This document shows positions 32,379 through 42,438 of a stretch of DNA of 42,839 nucleotides, in pieces. Origin of the DNA: Mariprofundus sp. EBB-1 (GTDB lineage Bacteria; Pseudomonadota; Zetaproteobacteria; Mariprofundales; Mariprofundaceae); contig NZ_RCFQ01000027.1 of NCBI RefSeq assembly GCF_003665155.1, forward strand, positions 1 to 42,839, written 5' to 3'. Made by a program: the position numbers and the translations under genes. Under the pieces are notes generated by a model. That model was not told the origin of the DNA, made no database searches, and was given only the letters and a program-made list of their open reading frames with translations. Position 1 is the first letter of the stretch. Each line of letters opens with the position of its first letter.

Positions 32379-33763
32379 TGTCAAACAATCATGACTATAG
32401 AACCGAACGTGATTCCATGGGCGAAATGCAAGTGCCTGCCAACGCCATGTATGGTGCTTCCACTGCACGTGCTGTAGAAAATTTCCCGGTATCCAATTTG
32501 CGTTTTTCACGTGAATTCATTAAAGCCGTGGCGCAAATTAAGATGGCTGCTGCTTCCGTGAATGCTGATTTAGGTCGCCTTGATCGCGCCAAAATGGAGC
32601 TTATTCGTCAGGCTGCCCTGGAAGTGGCTTTGGGTGATTGGGATGCCGAATTTGTACTCGATATTTTTCAAACCGGTTCTGCCACATCAACCAATATGAA
32701 TGCCAATGAAGTAACCGCCCACCGTTGTGCGCAAATTAATGCAGATGAACCGATTCATCCCAATGATCATGTCAATCAGGGCCAATCATCCAATGATGTG
32801 ATTCCCACTGCGATTCATCTGGCTGCCAGTGATCTATTGGTACATGCACTGCTTCCAGCCGCCACACACCTGCTTGCGGTCTTGAACGAAAAAGCTGCAG
32901 CCACACGCGATGTCATCAAGATCGGCCGCACCCATTTGATGGATGCCACCCCGGTAACACTGGGTCAGGAGATTTCCGGCTGGGCACGCCAGATTGAGTT
33001 GGGTATTGAGCGCCTGAAATCTTGCCTGCCACGCATCACTGAACTGGCGCAGGGTGGTACTGCTGTAGGCACAGGTCTGAATACGCATCCGGAATTTGGA
33101 GCGCGCATGGCAGCCGCCTTATCTGAAGCTTATGGCATCGATTTTAAGGAAGCGGAAAATCATTTTGAAGCTCAAGCAGCTCAGGATGCTGCTGTTGAGC
33201 TCTCCGGTCAGTTAAAAACACTGGCGGTCTCATTGATGAAAATCGCCAACGATGTACGCCTGTTAAATATGGGACCACGCTGTGGTCTCGGTGAAATATC
33301 CGTTCCAGCAGTACAACCGGGCAGTTCCATTATGCCGGGTAAAGTGAATCCCGTGATTGCTGAGTCGATGGCACAGGTTTGCGCTCATGTCATGGGTAAC
33401 GATGCCGCGATTAGCATTGGTGGCAGCACCGGCCTGCTGGAATTGAATGTGATGTTGCCAATGATGACACATAACCTTCTCGAATCTGAACGGCTGTTAG
33501 CTAGTGCCATGCACATGTTCGCCGACAAATGTATTCAAGGTATCGAAGCCAATAGAGAACGCTGTGCCGAGCAAATTGAATGGAGTATGAGCATGGTAAC
33601 ATCGCTGGCTCCTGTGATCGGCTATGATCGTGCATCTCAAATTGCCAAACAGGCTGTCAACGAAGGTAAAACCGTACGCCAGCTCTGCCTTGAAGCTGAT
33701 GTACTGCCCGCCGATGAACTGGATCGCTTATTGGATCCAACATCCATGCTGGCTCCCAAATAA
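32378..33763 (+). CDS. fumC: class II fumarate hydratase
   Basis: TCA-cycle enzyme of 461 residues interconverting fumarate and L-malate, oxygen-stable and iron-free. The N-terminus YRTERDSMGEMQVPANAMYG, the TSTNMNANEV block, NDHVNQGQSSNDVIPTA and the signature GSSIMPGKVNPV are all present, with the catalytic Ser in the last. The length matches class II fumarases (about 460-467). Aspartase belongs to the same superfamily, but the ERDSMGEMQVPANA start favours fumarase. The start codon overlaps the phosphatase stop by one base, an odd pairing of a regulatory and a metabolic gene that suggests cotranscription. Confidence 0.92.
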   Translation: MSNNHDYRTERDSMGEMQVPANAMYGASTARAVENFPVSNLRFSREFIKAVAQIKMAAASVNADLGRLDRAKMELIRQAALEVALGDWDAEFVLDIFQTGSATSTNMNANEVTAHRCAQINADEPIHPNDHVNQGQSSNDVIPTAIHLAASDLLVHALLPAATHLLAVLNEKAAATRDVIKIGRTHLMDATPVTLGQEISGWARQIELGIERLKSCLPRITELAQGGTAVGTGLNTHPEFGARMAAALSEAYGIDFKEAENHFEAQAAQDAAVELSGQLKTLAVSLMKIANDVRLLNMGPRCGLGEISVPAVQPGSSIMPGKVNPVIAESMAQVCAHVMGNDAAISIGGSTGLLELNVMLPMMTHNLLESERLLASAMHMFADKCIQGIEANRERCAEQIEWSMSMVTSLAPVIGYDRASQIAKQAVNEGKTVRQLCLEADVLPADELDRLLDPTSMLAPK

Positions 33764-33792
33764 ACTACGATCAAAACCACTGGACAGATAGA

Positions 33793-35157
33793 TTGACAAC
33801 CATAACCGATTTTCCACATCACGCTTTCCGTGAATATGATATTCGCGGCATTGCCGCCACCGACATCACAGAAGCCCTAGCTTATCGTCTTGGTCAAGCC
33901 TTTGCCACCATGTTACCAGCCAACGAATCGCGCCCGGTCATTGTTGGCCGTGATGTGCGGCTGTCTGGCCCGGGTCTACAAACAGCCTTGATACGCGGAC
34001 TCAACGATGCCGGTCTGCATGTGATGGATATCGGTATCGTGCCTACCCCTCTGGCTTATTATGCGGTGCATCAACTCTCAGCAGCCGGCAGTGTGCATGT
34101 CACTGCCAGCCACAACCCCAGTGAATATAACGGCTTTAAAATGATGATTGGCACGTCCAGTCTGCACGGCCATGATATTCAACGCTTAAAGGAGCTGATG
34201 CAGCAAGATCTCCGCACTGACAAAGCCACCGGTAGTTGCACCCCCTTCTCTATCACCGACAGTTATACCCAATTTGTTGTGAATGATTGCCCGCTCTCTC
34301 GTCCCTTTAAAGTGGTCATTGATGCAGGCAACGGTCCATCAGGCATGATTGCCGCCCCGCTCTATCGACAGTTAGGTTGTGAAGTCATTGAGCTTTATTG
34401 TGAACCGGATGGTCGTTTCCCCAATCATCATCCCGATCCGACCATCGCAGAAAACATGGTTGATCTGGCCAACACCGTACGTGCCCACAAGGCTGACCTT
34501 GGTATTGCTTTTGATGGTGATGGTGATCGTATCGGCATCGTTGATGAGCATGGCACCATTATCTGGAGCGATATGTTGCTGTTACTGCTGTCGCGGCGTC
34601 TGTTACTGGAATATCCCGGCGCTACCATTATTTCTGAAATTAAAAGCTCACAAATGCTCTACAACGCCATTGAACAAGCCGGTGGCAAAGCGGTGATGTG
34701 GCGTACCGGACACTCCTTAATCAAAGCAAAAATGAAAGAGACCGGCGCCCTGCTGGCTGGCGAAATGAGCGGCCACCTATTTTTTGCAGATCGTTTTTTC
34801 GGCTTTGATGATGCTGCATATGCCGGTGCCCGTATCATGCAGATGCTTGCCGATACGGGCTCCACGTTTTCAGAGCTGCTGGCTGATGTACCCATCACTG
34901 TAGCCACACCGGAAATTCGCATTGCATGCAGTGACCAAGAGAAGTTCGATGTCGTTGATCAAGCCATCATCCATTTCAAATCGCTGGGATATGACATTAT
35001 TGATATTGATGGCATGCGTATCCGTTTTGCCGATGGCTGGGGCCTGTTGCGTGCCTCCAACACCCAACCGGCACTGGTGATGCGTTTTGAAGCACCGGAT
35101 AACAAGCGACTCGATGAGATGCGTGCCTTGATTGAATCATGGCTGGATACACAATAA
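33793..35157 (+). CDS. phosphomannomutase/phosphoglucomutase
   Basis: Alpha-D-phosphohexomutase of 454 residues, AlgC/ManB type, moving phosphate between C6 and C1 of mannose or glucose. It opens FREYDIRGIAATDI. The phosphoserine is Ser106 in TASHNPSEYNG. The metal loop FDGDGDRIGIVDE, the sugar-binding GEMSGHLFF and the phosphate-binding RASNTQPALVMRFEA complete the four domains. The start is TTG at 33793, about 30 bases after fumC; the ribosome-binding site is weak. The product would supply GDP-mannose or glucose 1-phosphate for LPS or polysaccharide. Confidence 0.9.
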   Translation: MTTITDFPHHAFREYDIRGIAATDITEALAYRLGQAFATMLPANESRPVIVGRDVRLSGPGLQTALIRGLNDAGLHVMDIGIVPTPLAYYAVHQLSAAGSVHVTASHNPSEYNGFKMMIGTSSLHGHDIQRLKELMQQDLRTDKATGSCTPFSITDSYTQFVVNDCPLSRPFKVVIDAGNGPSGMIAAPLYRQLGCEVIELYCEPDGRFPNHHPDPTIAENMVDLANTVRAHKADLGIAFDGDGDRIGIVDEHGTIIWSDMLLLLLSRRLLLEYPGATIISEIKSSQMLYNAIEQAGGKAVMWRTGHSLIKAKMKETGALLAGEMSGHLFFADRFFGFDDAAYAGARIMQMLADTGSTFSELLADVPITVATPEIRIACSDQEKFDVVDQAIIHFKSLGYDIIDIDGMRIRFADGWGLLRASNTQPALVMRFEAPDNKRLDEMRALIESWLDTQ

Positions 35158-36495
<1,338 letters not shown>

Positions 36496-36526
36496 TCTGT
36501 CGAGGCAGCGTCCTCGACTTAAACAG

Positions 36527-36554
36527 AAAGGGAGCCATTCGGCTCCCTTTTTTT
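36527..36554 (+). terminator. rho-independent terminator of ilvC
   Basis: A ten-base-pair perfect stem, AAAGGGAGCC with GGCTCCCTTT, around the loop ATTC, running into Ts. It lies 32 bases after the ilvC stop codon. Confidence 0.95.
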
Positions 36555-36671
36555 GTTACCCGTTACCGTTAGAAAAGAGCATCAAGGGCTATAGAATTTC
36601 AAGGGTCAGTTCTTTAACTTGCACCCACGCTTAAAACACGGGACACATGACTTCTTTTTCAAAGATCTTTT

Positions 36672-36746
36672 CTAGGCAACAACGGCTGGATCTGGTTTTG
36701 GGCGTACCAGTTCCGATAACACATTTGTATCGACCAGATAGCTCAC
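36672..36746 (-). pseudogene. truncated VapC-type PIN toxin
   Basis: The minus-strand frame beginning GTG at 36746 reads VSYLVDTNVLSELVRPKPDP followed by AVVA and TAG. This is the typical first 24 residues of a VapC PIN-domain RNase, with the first catalytic aspartate in LVDTN. VapC proteins are about 130 residues long, so roughly 80 percent is missing. The start overlaps the antitoxin stop (GTGA), the normal arrangement for a phd/vapC pair. The sequence beyond the stop has no PIN-like continuation in any frame that I can see. It is a dead toxin. Confidence 0.8.
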
Positions 36747-36979
36747 AATGAAATACCCCGAACTGGAGAGTCTGACAGTTCAACACCAACAAGTGGAGAG
36801 CTCCGCATGAACTCAACGAAACCGGGGCGCTGCTTTTTCATCGCCTTATATTCTTCAAAGGAGATTACAACAGCAGATGGTTTTCCTCGCACAGTAACCA
36901 GTTGCGGCCCCTCATCATGGGCTGATTTGATCACTTCACTTAATCGAGCTTTCGCATCCTGTAATTGCCATTGTCCCAT
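36743..36979 (-). CDS. Phd/YefM-type antitoxin
   Basis: Antitoxin of 78 residues. The N-terminus MGQWQLQDAKARLSEVIKSA is the DNA-binding Phd/YefM fold opening, followed by VTVRGKPSAVVISFEEYKAM, the conserved second block. The C-terminus (FMRSSPLVGVELSDSPVRGI), which would wrap around a toxin, is also intact. AAAGGAGG before the ATG at 36979 fixes the start; an open frame extends upstream without such a site. It is coupled by a GTGA overlap to the truncated toxin, so it is now an orphan antitoxin that may still repress its own promoter. Confidence 0.87.
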   Translation of the reverse strand: MGQWQLQDAKARLSEVIKSAHDEGPQLVTVRGKPSAVVISFEEYKAMKKQRPGFVEFMRSSPLVGVELSDSPVRGISL

Positions 36980-37039
36980 AACAGCCTCCTTTAAACTCTT
37001 TGTAAGGTCTACGTCAAGAAAACAGAAACCCAATAGTCA

Positions 37040-37552
37040 TCACAATGGCTCATGCATCAACACCACCGGATTCGCAGTTTCACCGATTAGATAGGGTTCA
37101 ACGCCCAGAGCCTTAAAACCATGGCGCTCATACAAACGGATAGCTGATGCGTTTTTTTGCCAAACACGCAGCCACCATCCTGAGCAACCTGATGCCATGA
37201 CGTTTGATCTGGCGGCTCTAAGCAGATCACTGCCTATCCCTTTGCCATACTCATCTTCAACAACATAGAGGCGAACCAGTTCCATCATATTGGCGTTCGG
37301 CAACTGCTTTGGTCTGGGCGTTTGCGCCAATTTTGCATAAGCGAGCAAACTATCATCACGCTCTGCTACCCAATAGAAAGCAGTTTCGTCCGCAATTTCC
37401 GCAGCAATGCGTATATGATCAAACATCTTTTCCAGATAAGTCGCCATATCATCAGGCCTGACAATATCGCCATATGCCTTGTTAAACGTATGGCTACCTA
37501 TCTGAATGATTGCATTTACGTCCTTAGCCCCGGCCAGCCGTATTTCACACAC
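37040..37552 (-). CDS. GNAT family N-acetyltransferase
   Basis: Acetyltransferase of 170 residues of the GNAT fold. ELVRLYVVEDEYGKGIGSDL carries the acetyl-CoA pyrophosphate loop (Y-GKGIG), and WWLRVWQKNASAIRLYERHG with FKALGV after it is the standard C-terminal motif. The N-terminus IRLAGAKDVNAIIQIGSHTF is also typical. The acceptor (a small amine, peptide or antibiotic) is not evident. It lies 60 bases upstream of the antitoxin on the same strand. It may be part of the same acquired or accessory patch, or a separate gene. Confidence 0.88.
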   Translation of the reverse strand: MCEIRLAGAKDVNAIIQIGSHTFNKAYGDIVRPDDMATYLEKMFDHIRIAAEIADETAFYWVAERDDSLLAYAKLAQTPRPKQLPNANMMELVRLYVVEDEYGKGIGSDLLRAARSNVMASGCSGWWLRVWQKNASAIRLYERHGFKALGVEPYLIGETANPVVLMHEPL

Positions 37553-37593
37553 AACTAGCTGCCCAGCACCCTTTCAGATCAAACACGCGTCGA

Positions 37594-38868
37594 TTAAGCC
37601 GTAGCAGCAGCCAGTGCCTGATCGATATCGGCAATGATATCATCAATATGCTCAATGCCGATGCAAAGGCGCAACATATCCGGCGTCACGCCCGCTGTGA
37701 CCAGCTCATCTTCACTAAGCTGACGGTGGGTAGTGGAGGCAGGATGAGCGGCCAGTGATTTGGTATCACCGATATTCACCAGACGTTTAAACATGTCGAG
37801 TGAATCATAGAACTTCTCAGCCACTTCAAAACCACCTTTCACGCCAAAGGTAAGCAGTGCGGAGGGGCGCCCATCACAATATTTTTGCGCCAGCGCATGG
37901 TAAGGCGAATCGGGCAATCCACCGTACTGCACCCAAGCCACATCCGGATGATTTTTCAGATGGTTCGCAACAACGATAGCGTTATCGCAATGACGCTCCA
38001 TGCGTAGTGTCAGCGTCTCAATACCTTGCAATAGCAGAAAAGCATTCATAGGACTAAGGGCTGAACCTGTATTGCGCAGCGGCACAGTACGGGCACGACC
38101 AATAAATGCCGCTTCACCCAGTGCCTCGGTATAAACCACACCATGATAAGCTGCTTCAGGTTCGTTCAGCATTGGAAAACGATCTGCATGTTCAGCCCAT
38201 GGGAACTTGCCGGAATCAACAATCATACCGCCAAGCGAGTTACCGTGCCCACCCATATATTTGGTCAATGAATAGACCACAATCGATGCGCCATAATCAA
38301 TCGGACGAATCAGCGATGGTGCCACCGTATTATCCACAATCACCGGAATACCATGTTTGTCGGCCATCGCACAGATAGCTTCAAGATCAACAATATTACC
38401 AGCCGGATTACCGATAGATTCGCAGAAGATTGCAGAGGTTTTATCATCGATCAGCACTTCAAGTGCTGCCGGGCTATCATTCTCGGCAAATCGCACATCA
38501 ATGCCCTGACTTGGCAACATATGGGCAAACAAGGTGTAGGTGCCGCCATAGAGCATCGGGATGGTGACAATGTTATTACCCGATTTGGCAATGGTCTGGA
38601 TTGCATAGGTGATCGCCGCACTGCCTGAACTCACAGCAAGGCCTGCAATACCACCATCAAGTGCTGCACAGCGTTTTTCCAACACATCTGATGTGGGGTT
38701 CATAATACGGGTATAGATGTTACCGGGTACAGCAAGATTGAAGAGGTCTGCTCCATGTTGGGCACTATCAAATTCATAAGCCACCGTCTGATAAATCGGT
38801 ACGGCAACCGATTTGGTGGTTGGATCGGTTTCGTAACCCGCGTGGATGGCAATCGTTTCAGTTTTCAT
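37594..38868 (-). CDS. metY: O-acetylhomoserine sulfhydrylase
   Basis: PLP enzyme of 424 residues (Cys/Met metabolism family) joining O-acetylhomoserine and sulfide to give homocysteine. HAGYETDPTTKSVAVPIYQT is the family N-terminus, NPTSDVLEKRCAALDGG follows, and the PLP lysine sits in YSLTKYMGGHG. The length (about 425) and the KYMGGHGNSLGG block favour MetY over cystathionine gamma-synthase (about 385). The start at 38868 has GGAG-type sequence just upstream. It lies 24 bases after metA on the same strand, so together they form a direct-sulfhydrylation methionine unit. Confidence 0.92.
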   Translation of the reverse strand: MKTETIAIHAGYETDPTTKSVAVPIYQTVAYEFDSAQHGADLFNLAVPGNIYTRIMNPTSDVLEKRCAALDGGIAGLAVSSGSAAITYAIQTIAKSGNNIVTIPMLYGGTYTLFAHMLPSQGIDVRFAENDSPAALEVLIDDKTSAIFCESIGNPAGNIVDLEAICAMADKHGIPVIVDNTVAPSLIRPIDYGASIVVYSLTKYMGGHGNSLGGMIVDSGKFPWAEHADRFPMLNEPEAAYHGVVYTEALGEAAFIGRARTVPLRNTGSALSPMNAFLLLQGIETLTLRMERHCDNAIVVANHLKNHPDVAWVQYGGLPDSPYHALAQKYCDGRPSALLTFGVKGGFEVAEKFYDSLDMFKRLVNIGDTKSLAAHPASTTHRQLSEDELVTAGVTPDMLRLCIGIEHIDDIIADIDQALAAATA

Positions 38869-38892
38869 CTTTTCTCCTCTTTGTTGCCTGCA

Positions 38893-39933
38893 TCAGGCAG
38901 ATCTGTTGTGCGAGCGTTGTCGCTCAAAATTTGTTTTCTCATACACCAGCCCCAACCAGTTATTCACAATCGACTTGGCCGTATCGCGCCAGGTGTTATC
39001 GAGTAGCGGCTCAAGATGTGACTCTGGGAAGCCAGGTAATTCAGAGCCCTGCTTAAGCGCATCAAGAAGATCCTGACGATAGTGCTCAGCAATAACGATC
39101 GCATCATCACAAAAATAGTGCTCGGGCATAGGTGGATAATCATCACGCTCACCGCGCTTAAAACGGCTCACCTCGCGCTTGTACTCTTTAAGCAGGCTGT
39201 TGGTGTCGTACTCCGGATGGCCTTGAAAATAAACCATACTATATTGATCAGGGCTGACCGCCATATGCACCCCGGCCACCTCACTCTCAATCAGGATGGT
39301 TAAACCGGATCGCTCTAATGGTTCGCGATAAATCGCGTTAAAGCGTGAATGTGGCACATCAAAGCGGGTGTTGATATCACGCAACAATGGATGCTCCTGA
39401 TGCATAATCCGATGCGGATAAACGCCCCATAATTTGGCGGGCATAGGTTCACGTTCAATGTGGTAGAGCTGTTTTACCAACGCATGCGTGGCAAGGCAGG
39501 AGCAGAGCACTGAGGTGACATGTTCCTGCGCCCATGTAACCACTTCCTTCAGTGGTTCCCAGAATGGTTCCTGATCCAGAGAAGGGTTACTGACATTGGC
39601 TCCAGTGACAATCAGTGCATCCAAGCCCATCGTTTTGATCTCATCAAAACTATTGTAGTAGTGGGTGATGTAATCCTGACTCTCTTCACTGCGCTCAAGT
39701 CCATCAACGGTAAAAGGGTGGACATAAAACTGCACAATCTGGTTGCAGCTACCGACCAGCCGCATGAACTGTATTTCGGTGGCGATCAGAGCGGCATCGG
39801 GCATCATATTCAACAGCCCAACATGCAACTCGCGAATATCCTGCTGCAGCGCCTGTTTCAAGGTAAGCACCTTTTCACCGCGCTGACGTAGCTTCTCAAA
39901 TGCAGGTAAAGATGTGTGCTCAACCAATGGCAT
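38893..39933 (-). CDS. metA: homoserine O-acyltransferase (MetA family)
   Basis: Enzyme of 346 residues, first committed step in methionine synthesis. It has GLLNMMPDAALIATE, the catalytic Cys in VLCSCLATHAL and the His/Glu pair in FQGHPEYD. Start ATG 39933 has GAGGGG nine bases upstream. At the position that decides acyl donor in characterised relatives (Gly111 for succinyl, Glu111 for acetyl), the aligned sequence TGANVSN has Ser. The KK pair after NLMP in E. coli is replaced by DAAL. It is therefore a divergent subgroup. Pairing with MetY suggests O-acetylhomoserine as product, but the sequence does not settle this. Confidence 0.85.
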   Translation of the reverse strand: MPLVEHTSLPAFEKLRQRGEKVLTLKQALQQDIRELHVGLLNMMPDAALIATEIQFMRLVGSCNQIVQFYVHPFTVDGLERSEESQDYITHYYNSFDEIKTMGLDALIVTGANVSNPSLDQEPFWEPLKEVVTWAQEHVTSVLCSCLATHALVKQLYHIEREPMPAKLWGVYPHRIMHQEHPLLRDINTRFDVPHSRFNAIYREPLERSGLTILIESEVAGVHMAVSPDQYSMVYFQGHPEYDTNSLLKEYKREVSRFKRGERDDYPPMPEHYFCDDAIVIAEHYRQDLLDALKQGSELPGFPESHLEPLLDNTWRDTAKSIVNNWLGLVYEKTNFERQRSHNRSA

Positions 39934-40137
39934 GTATGAAGGCCCCTCTTTCAACTATCTTGCCGTAGTACAAGACAAAATGAAGCCTAGTTTTTTTCCC
40001 CCATGATGGAAAGTTATAAACAGTAAATTACAGATAGCTTAGCTTGTTTTAAGGTTAAATTAAGAATCCTTTCCTATAGTGCCCCGACATTCAAACAAAG
40101 GCCCCTGCTTCGCGGCCTTATTCAGGAGATATAAAAT

Positions 40138-40719
40138 ATGAAAAAGATCATCGCTACTGCGGCTATTACATTGGCTTCCGTTGGCATTGCCAGCAACGTA
40201 AATGCACAGGAGATCTCTTACTACACAGGTATGGGTGTCGGCATTCTTAGCACAGAACATAAAGCAGCTGGCGTTGACCAGACCAAGAAGACATTTGGTG
40301 GCTTTGTTAAATTCGGTGCTGATTTTAATGAATATTTCGCAGCAGAACTGCGTCTCGGCATGAGCGGTAAGAATAAAAAGACTGTAGGTGCAAGCACTTC
40401 CACCTATTCCAGCCCTGTGCTCTTCTCCTATCTGGCCAAAGCCAAGTATCCGGTCGCATCCAACCTGGATATCTTCATGCTGGCCGGTGCTACTACTGCA
40501 CGCATCAAAGGTCAGCTGAACACTGCTACCCAGACCCAGACCAAAACAGGCCTGAGTGTTGGTGCTGGTTTTGATTACAAACTCGACAACAACCTTTCAA
40601 TCGGCGCGGATTGGACACAGTACATGTTCCCTGTCTCTATGAAAGCCGGCACCGTATTCGCAGCCGATTCCAAGGCTCGCATGTGGGGTTTAACCACCAA
40701 CGTCGCGTACCACTTTTAA
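40138..40719 (+). CDS. outer-membrane beta-barrel protein (OmpW/OmpX-like size)
   Basis: Exported barrel-type protein of 193 residues. A signal peptide (MKKIIATAAITLASVGIASN to residue 23, NAQ) is followed by alternating amphipathic strands, for example GGFVKFGADFNEYFAAELRL and SVGAGFDYKLDNNLSIGADW. It ends in NVAYHF, with the C-terminal Phe that the Bam machinery recognises. Eight strands are plausible for this size. The family (OmpA-like barrel superfamily) is inferred from the pattern. AGGAG precedes ATG 40138. A strong terminator follows. It is a single gene. Confidence 0.83.
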   Translation: MKKIIATAAITLASVGIASNVNAQEISYYTGMGVGILSTEHKAAGVDQTKKTFGGFVKFGADFNEYFAAELRLGMSGKNKKTVGASTSTYSSPVLFSYLAKAKYPVASNLDIFMLAGATTARIKGQLNTATQTQTKTGLSVGAGFDYKLDNNLSIGADWTQYMFPVSMKAGTVFAADSKARMWGLTTNVAYHF

Positions 40720-40745
40720 AACAAGCGGTTTATCTATATTTACCA

Positions 40746-40776
40746 CGGGGAGGCTCTCAAGAGCCTCCCCGTTTTT
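40746..40776 (+). terminator. rho-independent terminator after the barrel gene
   Basis: An eleven-base-pair stem, CGGGGAGGCTC with GAGCCTCCCCG, closes on a TCAA loop and runs into five Ts. It lies 27 bases after the stop codon and before the convergent lipoprotein gene. Confidence 0.93.
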
Positions 40777-40800
40777 GTTTATGCTCAGGTAAGAGGCTAA

Positions 40801-41400
40801 CTACCGTCGGCGCTTGATTTTGTCGTTGAAGGCATCGGCGATGTCACTGGCTACCACCTTGGCCTCCTTGGGTTTGCCATAATCACCGGTAACGATAAAT
40901 ATCACTTTCCCACTATTGGTATCAATACCCTTCAGTGTAAACTCTTTAACACCTGAATAAGACGCCTCGCCACCGGTCATTTCACCCCACATGCTGCTTG
41001 AGGTTGCCAGTTTCAAATTGCCTTTGACGATAATCTGGAAACCCTGATCACGATAGCCCCCCAGTGAGTAGGCATCATTAAAATTGAAAGAGTCAGCAAT
41101 GGCGCGGGCATCAAAACCTTGCTTAAGAAATTCGGTCATAATCATATCGGTATAAACGTTATTGGAAATGGCTGCGTTACCGGAACCGGGAGCAGAAACA
41201 CTCATACCCCTGATATTGGTGATATCGGTGGATACAGCAATACGACTATGAGAAAACTGATGAATATCGTAGCCATTGGTAACACTAATCTCGATATCTT
41301 TCATGCCACTGCGAATGGCCTGACCAGCCAATTTGGTGGCAGTGCTACAACCCTGTAATAAAAAGGTGCAAACACCGATTGTAATGACCCATTTCTTCAT
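40801..41400 (-). CDS. lipoprotein of unknown function
   Basis: Lipoprotein of 199 residues: the signal MKKWVITIGVCTFLLQGC ends in a lipobox LQGC with Cys18. Asp is absent at the +2 position (Ser), so the outer membrane is the likely location. The mature protein is mixed alpha/beta, with a segment FLKQGFDARAIADSF and a later VIFIVTGDYGKPKEAKVVAS. It vaguely recalls CsgG/curli-type or GNA1162-like lipoproteins, which build a similar alpha/beta domain, but I do not assign a family. AGAGGAAGAGG precedes the ATG. It is a single gene, convergent with the barrel gene. Confidence 0.78.
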   Translation of the reverse strand: MKKWVITIGVCTFLLQGCSTATKLAGQAIRSGMKDIEISVTNGYDIHQFSHSRIAVSTDITNIRGMSVSAPGSGNAAISNNVYTDMIMTEFLKQGFDARAIADSFNFNDAYSLGGYRDQGFQIIVKGNLKLATSSSMWGEMTGGEASYSGVKEFTLKGIDTNSGKVIFIVTGDYGKPKEAKVVASDIADAFNDKIKRRR

Positions 41401-41576
41401 AGCCTCTTCCTCTCTACCAACCTTGGTTTGATTGCACAGACTCTATGATTAAGTTGCCAGTTCAAGCATATTTTTATACCGGCTTGCACATGAAACATTC
41501 AGTTCACTGGCATTTAACCGATAGATAGTATGATCCAGATAGTTTCTGGCATGTATATATAATTCAGGAGGTTGAA

Positions 41577-42122
41577 ATGGCAGTTATAATTCCAGGTATT
41601 CAATCTTCCAATGCGATACTTTTTTCACAAAAGGCAGAAGTACAACACAAAACCGCTGAACCACCCGCGTCACTACATGTAGCAGGTCAGATGACTTTTA
41701 GTGTTAGAGACAATCCTACCGAATTAATTTTACGTGCAGCGACAGAAAAAATTAACGCGATGTTTGCTCCGCATCTTGGTGATGGTGCTATTGAACAGGC
41801 TGCTCAGTCAGGCATGGACATGAGCCCGGAAGCTACGGCGGATCGTATCCTGGCTTTTGCCAGTCAAATGATTGGTCGAGCGGAAAGTAAACAACTTGAT
41901 CTGCCGATTGCGCAACAAACCTCCCGAGCACAACTGTTTGAAAATATAAAAGTCGGTATCGAAAAGGGATTTGAACAGGCACGTGGTATTCTTGATGGCA
42001 TGCAAGCACTTGAAGGGGATGTGAAAGACACTGTTAATAACACCTATGATTCTGTTCAACAGGGGCTGGATAACCTGGCTCAGTTGCTTGGCTTGTTGCC
42101 ACCGGATAACACTACCGCTTGA
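41577..42122 (+). CDS. DUF5610 domain-containing protein
   Basis: Protein of 181 residues with no signal peptide or membrane span. The C-terminal half, from IKVGIEKGFEQARGILDGMQ to YDSVQQGLDNLAQLLG, looks like the DUF5610 helical repeat (FEQARxILxGMxxLxGDV). That family is uncharacterised. The N-terminal part is low in complexity (Ser, Ala, Pro). GGAGG lies before ATG 41577. It is a single gene of unknown role; a collagen-like gene follows 316 bases later. Confidence 0.75.
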   Translation: MAVIIPGIQSSNAILFSQKAEVQHKTAEPPASLHVAGQMTFSVRDNPTELILRAATEKINAMFAPHLGDGAIEQAAQSGMDMSPEATADRILAFASQMIGRAESKQLDLPIAQQTSRAQLFENIKVGIEKGFEQARGILDGMQALEGDVKDTVNNTYDSVQQGLDNLAQLLGLLPPDNTTA

Positions 42123-42302
42123 AGACTCAGGGACAGTGTTCCCAAACAATCACTGACAAACAATTCAACATTCAATACTTGATACCTTTTAGCGAATTCC
42201 AGAATATCGGAGTGAAGTATAAATCTGTGTTCATTCCTTTATATGGACAATGAAATGTGATTTAAAATCACCTTCGCCCCAATTCTAGGCTTATTATCTG
42301 CA

Positions 42303-42327
42303 TTTAATTCAAAATAAGTGAATTAAA
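42303..42327. promoter_or_regulatory. inverted repeat upstream of the collagen-like gene
   Basis: Arms TTTAATTCA and TGAATTAAA pair perfectly over nine bases around a seven-base gap. This is AT-rich and lacks a T-tract, so an operator is more likely than a terminator. The binding protein is unknown. Confidence 0.4.
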
Positions 42328-42425
42328 AATAGAAATATACCCCATTTGGGTGATGTGCAAATGAAAGGCGTGTGTTTGAGTCGTGAAGATTAATCTCATT
42401 CACATGAATACAAAAGCTACTATAA

Positions 42426-42435
42426 GGGGGGGGGG
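42426..42435 (+). repeat. ten-G run at the ribosome-binding site
   Basis: A homopolymer of ten Gs ends three bases before the ATG at 42439, with AA just before it. It overlaps the Shine-Dalgarno position. Such runs expand and contract by slipped-strand mispairing, so the run length could switch translation of the collagen-like protein. Confidence 0.8.
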
Positions 42436-42438
42436 AAT

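Larger units (their letters stand above)
42123..42438. other. intergenic leader of the collagen-like gene
   Basis: No gene is visible. The stretch is AT-rich. It contains a GTGATTT-A-AAATCAC palindrome (42257-42271, CRP-like but with a seven-base spacer), a TTTAATTCA/TGAATTAAA inverted repeat (42303-42311 and 42319-42327), and a run of ten Gs at 42426-42435. The promoter is not clear. Confidence 0.55.
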
